Both the position numbers and the translations under genes were made by a program. DNA of 34,351 bases from a virus: positions 1-34,351 of IMG/VR virus record IMGVR_UViG_3300042554_000102; one strand, 5' to 3'. Below are positions 14,321 through 21,247 of this stretch, in pieces. The notes under the pieces are model-generated. The model was not told where the DNA came from. It saw only the letters and a program-made list of their open reading frames with translations, and did no database searches. Numbering within the stretch: position 1 is the first letter of the stretch; each line of letters begins with the position of its first letter.

Positions 14321-15060
14321 ACTACACCGAGTTGTACAACACAATTCAGTCGTACACCGAGAATCAGTTTCCGGATGTATATCTGGCGAGTGGAAGTACT
14401 GTGTCTGCAACGACGCAGATCAATACTTTCATCACGCAGGCTGAACAACGTATATACAACTCGGTTCAGTTCCCCTCGTTGCGTAAAAACCAGTACAGCC
14501 CAATTACTGTAAACAACAAGTACGTGTCTTTACCCAACGACTTCTTGTCTGTGTATTCTTTGGCGTTGGTAACAGGTGTCACGGGCGGAAACTTGGATAC
14601 GGGCACGTTTGAGTACCTGCTCAACAAAGATGTAAACTTCATCCGTCAGGCGTACCCAACGCCAAACGATACGGGCGCACCAAAATACTACGCTTTGTTT
14701 GGCCCAACAATTGTCAGTTCAGCAATCACAAACGAGTTGTCTCTTATTCTTGGCCCTACGCCAGATGCAACGTACTACGTTGAGTTGCACTATTACTATT
14801 ACCCTGAGTCCATCACTACGGTAGCATCTGGCCAAACATGGCTTGGCGATAACTTTGATTCTGTGTTGCTGTACGGGTCTTTGGTAGAAGCCTACACCTT
14901 TATGAAGGGTGAAGTGGACATCATCACTGGGTACAACCAAAAGTACATGGAAGCTCTTGCATTGGCCAAACGTTTGGGCGATGGTCTGGAGCGTAGCGAT
15001 GCGTATCGCAGTGGGCAGTACCGCACACCTGCGTTGCCACAGAATACTGGGGTGCTGTAA
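14317..15060 (+). CDS. Head-tail adaptor protein (SU10 adaptor-like)
   Basis: A 247-aa protein. The N terminus (MNYTELYNTIQSYTENQFP, then QINTFITQAEQRIYNSVQFP and LRKNQ) and the block KYVSLPNDFLSVYSLALV are typical of the phage adaptor family that forms the ring under the portal in SU10-like podoviruses. Later stretches LLNKDVNFIRQAYP, PKYYALFG, LILGPTPDATYYVELHYYYY and VEAYTFMKGE complete the match. The family links portal to nozzle and fibres. It overlaps the previous stop by 4 nt and the next start by one base (TAATG). I am more certain of the family than of the exact ring it forms. Confidence 0.84.
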   Translation: MNYTELYNTIQSYTENQFPDVYLASGSTVSATTQINTFITQAEQRIYNSVQFPSLRKNQYSPITVNNKYVSLPNDFLSVYSLALVTGVTGGNLDTGTFEYLLNKDVNFIRQAYPTPNDTGAPKYYALFGPTIVSSAITNELSLILGPTPDATYYVELHYYYYPESITTVASGQTWLGDNFDSVLLYGSLVEAYTFMKGEVDIITGYNQKYMEALALAKRLGDGLERSDAYRSGQYRTPALPQNTGVL

Positions 15061-15482
15061 TGGCGTTTACAGGCAACTTCAGTTGCAACACCCTTCGCTC
15101 TGGGCTGGCAAACGGGTCGTTTAACTTCTCAACGGATGTTTTTCGTTTGGCGTTGTACACCAACGCAGCCACGCTTGACGAGACCACCACTGCGTACACC
15201 ACGACTGGAGAAGCTTCCGGGGGTAACTATGCCGCTGGGGGCCAAGTGGTTACTGCAACTGTAGGCACGGAAACCACTTCTGCTGGAAGCATTGTGTTCA
15301 TTAATTTCTCGTCCCCTGTTTGGACGGGAGTTATCACTGCCAGGGGCGCACTGATTTACAAGGCCGGGGATAATGGCGCTGTATGCGTATTAGACTTTGC
15401 CAATGATAAAACTTCGGCTAATACTTTCACCGTGACGATGCCTGCAAACACAAGCACGTCAGCACTCATAAGGATTGTGTAA
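15060..15482 (+). CDS. Beta-rich virion protein, paralogue A
   Basis: A 140-aa Thr/Ala/Gly/Ser-rich beta protein with FRLALYTNAATLDETTTAYT, NYAAGGQVVTA, ARGALIYKAGDN and AVCVLDFANDKTSANTFTVT. This pattern (FKLALY-TLD-TT-Y-T-GE-G--Y-AGG ... GALIY) is a phage structural family I recognise without known biochemistry. The protein at 15690 has the same block order, so the two arose by duplication with the small gene at 15482 between them. It is likely part of the tail or connector decoration. Both ends use TAATG overlaps. Confidence 0.66.
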   Translation: MAFTGNFSCNTLRSGLANGSFNFSTDVFRLALYTNAATLDETTTAYTTTGEASGGNYAAGGQVVTATVGTETTSAGSIVFINFSSPVWTGVITARGALIYKAGDNGAVCVLDFANDKTSANTFTVTMPANTSTSALIRIV

Positions 15483-15679
15483 TGGCACTAGTAACCACAA
15501 CCAAAGGCAACATGGACGAATCTTTGCTTGAAAAGCGAGAGGGAACCGTGGACAATGACAATGAACTCACCACTTGGGTTGAGTATTGGCTGGAAGGTGA
15601 GCTTGTTCACCGCTCTGCCCATGTGACCCTGAAAAAAACAGCCGTCTTTGGTGGCGGTGAAACAGCTTCTTTTGCTTAA
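15482..15679 (+). CDS. 65-aa conserved acidic phage protein
   Basis: A small acidic protein, MALVTTTKGNMDESLLEKRE at its start, then DNDNELTTWVEYWLEGELVH and RSAHVTLKK. It is compact and probably beta, with several Trp. I recognise the MDESLLEKREG ... TTWVEYWL-GELVHRS pattern as recurrent in aquatic phages, usually beside the family at 15060. Its function is unknown. A role as partner or assembly aid of the two paralogous beta proteins on either side is possible (inference). It starts one base inside the previous stop. Confidence 0.7.
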   Translation: MALVTTTKGNMDESLLEKREGTVDNDNELTTWVEYWLEGELVHRSAHVTLKKTAVFGGGETASFA

Positions 15680-15689
15680 AGGATAAATC

Positions 15690-16166
15690 ATGGCAAATAC
15701 CCAATCAATGTGCACCTCCTTCATGGGTGAGTTGCTGACGGCAACGCACAACTTTGGCACTGCGCCCATTCGTGCAGCTTCTACCGCTGATACTTTCAGG
15801 GGTGCTTTGTACTTGGCTTCTGCAACCATCAACGCATCAACCACTGTGTATTCATCGACAGGTGAAGTAACGGGTACAGGCTATTCTGCTGGAGGTGTGG
15901 TGGTAACAAACGCAACTGCGCCTACTGCAACCAACGCATCAGCTACGGCGGGCGTAGCCTACTGGACGCCATCCGCAAGCTTGGTGTACACCTCAGTAAC
16001 TTTGACCACGGCGTTCGACGCTGTGTTGATCTACAACGCATCACAAAGCAACAAGGCGGTGAGTGTCCACACGTTTGGTTCACAGACCATTACGGCGGGT
16101 ACTTTTACCTTGACAATGCCTGTAAACAACACCACCACAGCATTGTTGCGTTTGGCTACAACCTAA
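15690..16166 (+). CDS. Beta-rich virion protein, paralogue B
   Basis: A 158-aa protein with the same block order as the gene at 15060: FRGALYLASATINASTTVYS, GTGYSAGGVVVTNAT, FDAVLIYNASQSNKAVSVHT, and a final TFTLTMPVNNTTTALLRL that closely follows TFTVTMPANTSTSALIRI of the other. It has an extra N-terminal stretch (MCTSFMGELLTATHNFG). It likely forms a hetero- or homo-oligomer with paralogue A on the tail (inference). ATG 15690 follows AAAGGA. After the stop, a 25-nt gap leads to the repeat protein. Confidence 0.66.
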   Translation: MANTQSMCTSFMGELLTATHNFGTAPIRAASTADTFRGALYLASATINASTTVYSSTGEVTGTGYSAGGVVVTNATAPTATNASATAGVAYWTPSASLVYTSVTLTTAFDAVLIYNASQSNKAVSVHTFGSQTITAGTFTLTMPVNNTTTALLRLATT

Positions 16167-16191
16167 GCGGAGGCGGCGTAGGCCGTAAGCC

Positions 16192-17034
16192 ATGTTTGGT
16201 ATATCCGCATACGCACAGTCACCATATGCCGCTCTTGGCGAGAACATAATTGTTGTCGCCCTTACGGGCGTGTCTGCGTCTGGAAACGCGGGTACTGTTG
16301 GGGTTGAGCATACCAATGACCTGACGGGGGTTTTGGCCACAGGAGATGTAGGTACTGTTGTTGCCACAGGGTCGCAGGCGATAACGGGCAATCAGGCAAT
16401 AGGTGACGTTGGGACGGTTGTACAGAGTATTTCGGTTGCCCTGACCGGGGTTCTTTGTTCACCCGATGTTGGCGGGGTAGATGAAACCAATCTACCTGAA
16501 ATACAAGAAGTCCATGCCAACGGTGAAGTTGGTACGGTAGTCTCGGTTTTGTCGATTGCCCTTTCGGGGGTATCTGCTTCCGGGGCAGTAGGGACAGTAA
16601 CCCAAAGCCAAGAAGCTGCGTTGACAGGTGTCCAGGCTTCTGGCGATGTTGGGACGATGATCTACAACGAGTCGGATGCAACATCTGGTGATGTGGCTAC
16701 AGGCGAAGTTGGTACGGTAGCCCCAGGTATTTCGGTTGCATTGACCAGCGCCACTGCATCGGGCGCAGTTGGTGACATTAATTACACCCAGGTTGGGTTC
16801 TTGACTACGGACTCAGCGGAGGGTTATGCCGGGACAGTTGGGCCAGTTATTTCAGTGGCTTTGTCAGGGGTTCAGGCCGCAGGTGCAGTTGGAGATGTGT
16901 TTTCCGTCTACTGGAAGTTGGTGGATGACAGTCAGACCGCAAACTGGCAAAATGTTAACAACTCTCAAGCTGCTGGCTGGGCATTGGTGGACAACGCAGA
17001 AACAGCCAACTGGGTCTTGGTTGAAACGGATTAA
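16192..17034 (+). CDS. Repeat protein: eleven 20-residue units plus Trp-rich 11-residue units
   Basis: A 280-aa protein made almost completely of repeats. After 20 N-terminal residues, positions 21-240 are eleven units of exactly 20 residues with consensus S-ALTGV-ASG-VGTV plus four variable residues. No insertion or deletion breaks the phase. Residues 241-280 change to an 11-residue unit starting with Trp (WKLVDDSQTAN, WQNVNNSQAAG, WALVDNAETAN and a partial WVLVETD). The units probably stack as beta strands in a solenoid or fibre, with the Trp end as an anchor or tip. It lies between adaptor/beta proteins and tail fibres, so a tail or fibre shaft is likely. The family is not one I can name with a function. 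The nearest GGAGG is ~17 nt upstream, so initiation may be weak. Confidence 0.68.
   Translation: MFGISAYAQSPYAALGENIIVVALTGVSASGNAGTVGVEHTNDLTGVLATGDVGTVVATGSQAITGNQAIGDVGTVVQSISVALTGVLCSPDVGGVDETNLPEIQEVHANGEVGTVVSVLSIALSGVSASGAVGTVTQSQEAALTGVQASGDVGTMIYNESDATSGDVATGEVGTVAPGISVALTSATASGAVGDINYTQVGFLTTDSAEGYAGTVGPVISVALSGVQAAGAVGDVFSVYWKLVDDSQTANWQNVNNSQAAGWALVDNAETANWVLVETD
16252..16911 (+). repeat. 11 x 60-bp coding repeat (20-aa units)
   Basis: Eleven consecutive in-frame 60-bp units encode S-ALTGV-ASG-VGTV-type peptides. Units 5, 8 and 10 are the most divergent. Bases differ much more than the key residues, so the repeat is old and kept at protein level. Confidence 0.85.
16912..17031 (+). 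repeat. 3.6 x 33-bp coding repeat (Trp-rich 11-aa units)
   Basis: Three full 11-residue units and a 7-residue partial unit, each beginning with Trp and carrying V-D/N-x-x-Q/E-x-A, directly follow the 20-residue array in the same gene. Confidence 0.78.
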
Positions 17035-17042
17035 GGACACTC

Positions 17043-17513
17043 ATGGCTTTCGTACTTGCAGACCGGGTAAAAGAGACTACCACTACGACTGGTACGGGGA
17101 CAGTGACGCTTCTCGGGGCATCTACTGGGTATCAGTCGTTTTCAGCTATTGGCAACGCCAACACCACCTACTACACAATTGCAAGCCAAACGCTTTCTGA
17201 ATGGGAAGTGGGCATTGGCACATACACTTCATCTGGGACAACGCTGGCCCGCACGACAGTCATTTCGTCCAGCAACTCAGGTTCATTGGTTAACTTCAGC
17301 GCAGGCACAAAAGATGTGTTTGTCACGTACCCGGCAGAATTCACAGCCAACGCTATAGGCGGGGGTATTGGGGCGGTGCTGTTGAACGCAGACACTGCCA
17401 CGGTAAGCGGGACAATTTCTACTGGGCAGAACGGGTTCACAGTTGGGCCGTTGACAATTAACAGCGGCGTGACCATCACGGTTGCTTCAGGGCAAAGGCA
17501 CGTAATCATATGA
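17043..17513 (+). CDS. Tail-region structural beta protein
   Basis: A 156-aa Thr/Gly/Ser-rich protein. The first 100 residues (VLADRVKETTTTTGTGTVTL, then YYTIASQTLSEWEVGIGTYT, TLARTTVISSSNSGSLVNFS and TKDVFVTYPAEF) are a domain I recognise as common in aquatic phage tail-fibre regions. The C-terminal part (about 105-156) is a small beta segment ending in ITVASGQRHVII. It probably connects fibres to the tail or forms part of a fibre base (inference). AAGGA lies ahead of ATG 17043, and the stop overlaps the tail fibre gene at 17510 (ATGA). Confidence 0.7.
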   Translation: MAFVLADRVKETTTTTGTGTVTLLGASTGYQSFSAIGNANTTYYTIASQTLSEWEVGIGTYTSSGTTLARTTVISSSNSGSLVNFSAGTKDVFVTYPAEFTANAIGGGIGAVLLNADTATVSGTISTGQNGFTVGPLTINSGVTITVASGQRHVII

Positions 17514-18829
17514 GCACGATTAAATCATCTACCACCAGCACGACTGCATACCAAGTAGTTGCCGACACCACGGGCACGTTGGTGTTTCAGACCGGGGCTA
17601 CGCCGACTACGGCTTTGACGATTGGGACAGACCAGTCTGTTACTTTTGCTGGGGCCGTTTCTTCTACGGGCAATCAAACTGTTACGGGCAACCTGACGGT
17701 AAACGGAAACACCACGCTGGGTGACGCAAGCACAGACACTGTACTGATGACAGGTGCGCCTTCTATTGGTGGCGCTGGCTTGGGCATGGGAATGGGGTTC
17801 CGCAACCGCATCATCAATGGTGCAATGGTGATTTACCAGCGTAATGCTGGGGCATCACTTAGCCTGTCTAGTACGCCTACTTATCTTGTTGATCGCTGGG
17901 AAACCAGATTGGGTACATCAACAAGCAGCACTGCGCAGCAATCTTCAACTGCCCCAGCGGGATTTGTAAACAGTGTATTGTTAACAATCGGCACAGGCGC
18001 ATCTCCTTCTGCTTCAACTGGAACAAATTACTTTAACCAAAAGATCGAAGGGTTTAACTGCGCCGATCTTGGTTGGGGTACATCGAATGCAGTTCCTGTA
18101 ACTGTAAGTTTTTGGGTTCGTTCAAGTTTGACAGGAACTTTTGGCGTTACTGTTTGTAATGACGGGCTTACTCGTTCTTATCCAACATCGTACACAATCA
18201 GTGCAGCAAACACTTGGGAACAAAAAACAATAACAGTCCCAGGTTCCACCAGCGGAACTTTTACCACCAACAACACGGGTTCTGTTCGTTTAATTTTTGA
18301 TTGGGGTAACGGGTCTGACTACAAAGGAACCGCTAATACATGGGCAAATGCTGACTATCGCGGGGGAGCAACTGGCACTCAAAGTATTTGCGCCACATCA
18401 GGCGCTACTTGGTATGTCACAGGCGTACAGTTGGAAAAAGGCTCAACAGCAACTGCTTTTGACTACCGCCCCATTGGCACTGAGTCAAATCTTTGCTATA
18501 GATACTTTTACAGGCGTTGGCACACTGCTGCAAACGCTGGAAATACACAGACATATCCAGGTTCTATTCTTGGAGTTGCAAACTCAACTTCTTCTCTTAT
18601 TGTGGGAACAGCATTTCCTGTTCCGTTAAGAGCGACCCCATCATTTACCCTTTATCAAAACGGTGTATCTGGGAGAATATGGAATGCAGACACCGCAGGT
18701 TCTGTGGCAATAACTCTTAGTCAAAATTGGTGGGATACAAACGGGGTGGCGGGATTGCTGGCTACTTCCGCTGTTCTTACAATTGGGGTAGGTTATGGAT
18801 ATGACTTTGATGTTTCAGCGGAGCTTTGA
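17510..18829 (+). CDS. Tail fibre protein 1 (receptor-binding candidate)
   Basis: A 439-aa protein. The N-terminal part (residues 1-85) is a Thr/Gly-rich shaft containing TALTIGTDQSVTFAGAVSST, shared with the fibre at 19001. From about residue 98, FRNRIINGAMVIYQRNAGAS and YLVDRWETR start a jelly-roll carbohydrate-binding-like domain known from phage fibres, ending near VQLEKGSTATAFDYRP. A final ~110-residue domain (CYRYFYRRWHTAANAG onward) follows and may be the tip. From about 17960 the DNA becomes more AT-rich than the N-terminal part, as expected for an exchanged receptor-binding module. Confidence 0.75.
   Translation: MSTIKSSTTSTTAYQVVADTTGTLVFQTGATPTTALTIGTDQSVTFAGAVSSTGNQTVTGNLTVNGNTTLGDASTDTVLMTGAPSIGGAGLGMGMGFRNRIINGAMVIYQRNAGASLSLSSTPTYLVDRWETRLGTSTSSTAQQSSTAPAGFVNSVLLTIGTGASPSASTGTNYFNQKIEGFNCADLGWGTSNAVPVTVSFWVRSSLTGTFGVTVCNDGLTRSYPTSYTISAANTWEQKTITVPGSTSGTFTTNNTGSVRLIFDWGNGSDYKGTANTWANADYRGGATGTQSICATSGATWYVTGVQLEKGSTATAFDYRPIGTESNLCYRYFYRRWHTAANAGNTQTYPGSILGVANSTSSLIVGTAFPVPLRATPSFTLYQNGVSGRIWNADTAGSVAITLSQNWWDTNGVAGLLATSAVLTIGVGYGYDFDVSAEL
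17605..17640 (+). repeat. 36-bp perfect direct repeat, copy 1
   Basis: These 36 bases are identical to 19102-19137 and encode TALTIGTDQSV with flanking residues in both fibre genes, in the same frame. Confidence 0.9.
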
Positions 18830-18831
18830 TT

Positions 18832-18999
18832 ATGTACAAACTTTTACCAAGCACCCCATTTGGCCCAGCAACTTGTGTCATGCGAATTGCTGATAACACA
18901 TACATACCGTTTGCTGAAGACAACACCGACTACCAAGCCTATTTGAAATGGCTGGCAGAGGGCAACACGCCTGAACCAGCAGACGAACAAGGAGCCTGA
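18832..18999 (+). CDS. 55-aa tail-fibre-assembly-like protein
   Basis: A short protein, MYKLLPSTPFGPATCVMRIA, then DNTYIPFAEDNTDYQAYLKW and LAEGNTPEPADEQ. The IP-DxxNxDY--YL-W-AEGNTPEP pattern is a well known element of phage tail fibre assembly proteins and related chaperones. It lies directly after fibre gene 1 and before fibre gene 2, as such helpers do. It begins 2 nt after the previous stop and ends one nt before the next ATG. With only 55 residues it is easily overlooked, but the motif is convincing. Confidence 0.75.
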   Translation: MYKLLPSTPFGPATCVMRIADNTYIPFAEDNTDYQAYLKWLAEGNTPEPADEQGA

Positions 19000-19000
19000 C

Positions 19001-19660
19001 ATGGCCGCATCAATCAACGCAGACAATGGCGCAGTCAGCGGCTCCGCTGGCCTTAAATCGACCGCAGATTCCACAGGCGTCTTGGCACTCCAGACCAACG
19101 GGACTACGGCTTTGACGATTGGGACAGACCAGTCTGTGACGATGGCAGGAACACTTGGTGTGACGGGAAAGGTAACCAAGGCATCTATGCCTACTGGTAG
19201 CGTACTACAAGTCGTTCAAGCATCTACTTCCAGCCAATTCGATTCAACCTCAACAACTTACGCAGATTCAAATCTAACAGCAAGTATTACACCAACAAGT
19301 GCCACAAGCAAAATTTTGGTATTGGTAAATCAGCACATATTTGCTGCTGGAGGGGCTGCTGTCGGGTATGGTTTTCAAACAAATGCTGGCGTAAAGTTAG
19401 TAAGAGGTGCTACTGACCTTGTTACTCCTAGTAGTGATAGTGGTGGCAAAGGTTCAATATTTTTATCAACTGGAGTTGCTCCTGCGTCTGGATCTATTGT
19501 AATTGCTGGATATGTTAGCTTTACCTATCTTGACTCGCCAGCAACAACATCATCAACAACTTATAAAACTCAAGTTGCATTAGGAACTTCTGGAATGGGT
19601 CATGCTTATGCAAATTCATCAAATCCATCATTTATCACCCTTATGGAGATTGCCGCATGA
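19001..19660 (+). CDS. Tail fibre protein 2
   Basis: A 219-aa protein. Residues 1-60 (INADNGAVSGSAGLKSTADS, LALQTNGTTALTIGTDQSVT) match the shaft of fibre 1; a 36-bp stretch is identical at DNA level. From about residue 66 (MPTGSVLQVVQASTSSQFDS) a different beta tip domain begins, with TSKILVLVNQHIF and FITLMEIAA at the end; MPTGSVLQVVQ is a familiar fibre-tip start. The tip is encoded by AT-richer DNA. It overlaps the next gene as ATGA. Probably a second, interchangeable receptor-binding fibre or a side fibre. Confidence 0.72.
   Translation: MAASINADNGAVSGSAGLKSTADSTGVLALQTNGTTALTIGTDQSVTMAGTLGVTGKVTKASMPTGSVLQVVQASTSSQFDSTSTTYADSNLTASITPTSATSKILVLVNQHIFAAGGAAVGYGFQTNAGVKLVRGATDLVTPSSDSGGKGSIFLSTGVAPASGSIVIAGYVSFTYLDSPATTSSTTYKTQVALGTSGMGHAYANSSNPSFITLMEIAA
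19102..19137 (+). repeat. 36-bp perfect direct repeat, copy 2
   Basis: Identical to 17605-17640, in the second fibre gene and in the same reading frame. The flanks differ, so recombination or recent copying is likely. Confidence 0.9.
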
Positions 19661-19962
19661 ATCAAATTACTAAATCAACAGCAATTCTTTCGCTAGTACC
19701 AAATGCAGAGTTTGTGAATCGTGAGGGCGTGATTGAATGGCATAACCCATCAACAGCACCAGTTTCTGATGAACAGATTGACCAAGAACTTATCCGCTTG
19801 CAACAGCAATATGAATTAGATTCATACAAGCGTAACCGATTGGCTGAGTACCCCCCAATTACAGATTACATTGACGGTGTTGTAAAAGGTGACCAAGCGC
19901 AGATCGATGCGTATATTGCCGCTTGCCAAGCAGTCAAAGCCAAGTACCCCAAAGGAGCATAA
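19657..19962 (+). CDS. Tail-fibre-associated small protein
   Basis: A 101-aa, mostly helical protein. The C-terminal part (RNRLAEYPPITDYIDGVVKG, then DQAQIDAYIAACQAVKAKYP) is a conserved phage element (YPP--D-IDG-VKGD-AQID-YI--C--VKAKYPK) found in tail fibre assembly or XkdW-like proteins. The N-terminal part (about 1-45) includes LVPNAEFVNREGVIEWHNPS, which looks like a small beta domain linked to fibre assembly. It lies between fibre genes 2 and 3, like the tiny gene at 18832, suggesting that each fibre has its own helper. Confidence 0.72.
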   Translation: MNQITKSTAILSLVPNAEFVNREGVIEWHNPSTAPVSDEQIDQELIRLQQQYELDSYKRNRLAEYPPITDYIDGVVKGDQAQIDAYIAACQAVKAKYPKGA

Positions 19963-19964
19963 CC

Positions 19965-21092
19965 ATGTCACTGATTCTCTCAGGCACAGACGGGCTGTCG
20001 GATATTGACGGTTCTGCCGCAACCCCTGCTATCAGGGGAACGGACGCAAACACAGGTATCTTCTTTCCTGCGGCTGACACCATTGCCTTTGCTGAAGGAG
20101 GTGCGGAAGTGGCAAGGTTTGATTCAAGCGGCCAATTGGGTATCGGAACTACAACGCCAGACGCTCTTTTGCACGCATACAAAACATCCGGAAAGGTTGC
20201 CACCTTTGGAAATAATGTAAACAACAATGGAAACTACATTGTTTTGGGTGGCACTGTATCTAATAAAAACTGGGTGCTTGCAAACAACATGATTGTTGGG
20301 GGTGAGTTTGGTGTTGGCAGAACAAGTGCTAATGGCGGAACAACTATTGGGTCAGCATACGATTTAATGATCAACTCCAGCGGTCAATTAATTCTTGGAG
20401 ATACAACTGCTGATGGTCGATTAAAAGTTGTTGAAACTGCGGCTGGTGCTGGTGTCACTTTTTACAATAGCGCAAATAATTCTGCTGGACAGATTGGAAC
20501 AACCAATGAAGCAGGGGTCGCTAATAGTTTGGAAATAAATGCCTATCGTGGTAGTGGCAGAATTGTTTTTAAGACGAATAATACTTATGCCGCCTCATTC
20601 GACTCCAGCGGTCGATTGCTTTTGGGTACTACGACTGTTGGAACCGATGGGCCAAGGATTACTGTTGCAAATTCAAATAATACACAAACATGGCAATTAG
20701 GAACAATAGCAGCTTTTACTCCTTTTTATGTATACAACAATTCAACCGTTGGTGTCTATATAACAAATGGTGGAACATCATGGAGTTCAAGTTCAGATGA
20801 ACGAATAAAAGACATTATTGAGCCTATTGAAAACGCAATTACCAAAGTATCTGCGTTAAGGGCGGTTATTGGAAAATATAAAACAGATGAAGAAGGCACT
20901 CGTAGAAGTTTTCTAATTGCTCAAGATGTTCAGGCTGTATTCCCGGAGGCAATAAATGTTCAAGAAGATGAGCAAGGTACTTTGGGGTTGCAATACACAG
21001 AAATAATCCCATTGCTGGTTGCCGCAATCAAGGAACAGTCTGCCCTCATCACAACCCTCACCGCCCGTATCGCTGCACTGGAGTCAGCATGA
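19965..21092 (+). CDS. Tail fibre protein 3 with S74 self-cleaving chaperone domain
   Basis: A 375-aa fibre. The N terminus (MSLILSGTDGLSDIDGSAAT, NTGIFFPAADTIAFAEGG, LGIGTTTP) is a typical trimeric shaft. A Gly/Asn-rich beta shaft follows. The end from residue ~274 is an intramolecular chaperone (peptidase S74) with SDERIK: S277 and K282 stand at the spacing of the Ser-Lys pair that performs autocleavage in this family. FLIAQDVQAVFPEA and a final coiled coil follow. The chaperone trims itself after trimer folding. ATG 19965 has AAAGGAG 7 nt ahead; an upstream TTG is unlikely. Rows near 20521 and 20701 are only 33% GC against 53% at 2701. Confidence 0.88.
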   Translation: MSLILSGTDGLSDIDGSAATPAIRGTDANTGIFFPAADTIAFAEGGAEVARFDSSGQLGIGTTTPDALLHAYKTSGKVATFGNNVNNNGNYIVLGGTVSNKNWVLANNMIVGGEFGVGRTSANGGTTIGSAYDLMINSSGQLILGDTTADGRLKVVETAAGAGVTFYNSANNSAGQIGTTNEAGVANSLEINAYRGSGRIVFKTNNTYAASFDSSGRLLLGTTTVGTDGPRITVANSNNTQTWQLGTIAAFTPFYVYNNSTVGVYITNGGTSWSSSSDERIKDIIEPIENAITKVSALRAVIGKYKTDEEGTRRSFLIAQDVQAVFPEAINVQEDEQGTLGLQYTEIIPLLVAAIKEQSALITTLTARIAALESA

Positions 21093-21247
21093 TTAAACTG
21101 GAACTGCCAATTGACGCTGTAAACATGATCCTTGGGGCTTTAGGGGAACTCCCAGCCAAGACCAATGCAATGGCCCTGGCGCTTACAATCAAAAGCCAAG
21201 CTGACCCTCAAGTGCCCAAAGAAGAACCTGCTAAGGAAAACCAATGA
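21089..21247 (+). CDS. 52-aa conserved small phage protein
   Basis: A short protein, MIKLELPIDAVNMILGALGE, then LPAKTNAMALALTIKSQADP and ending in KEEPAKENQ. It overlaps the previous stop (ATGA) and the next start (ATGA), so it is neatly inserted between fibre genes 3 and 4. The IKLEL-IDAVN-IL-ALG-LP-K-NA-AL---I--QA-PQ pattern is one I know from many phages; its function is unknown. Perhaps a fibre-assembly aid, given its location (inference). Confidence 0.72.
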   Translation: MIKLELPIDAVNMILGALGELPAKTNAMALALTIKSQADPQVPKEEPAKENQ

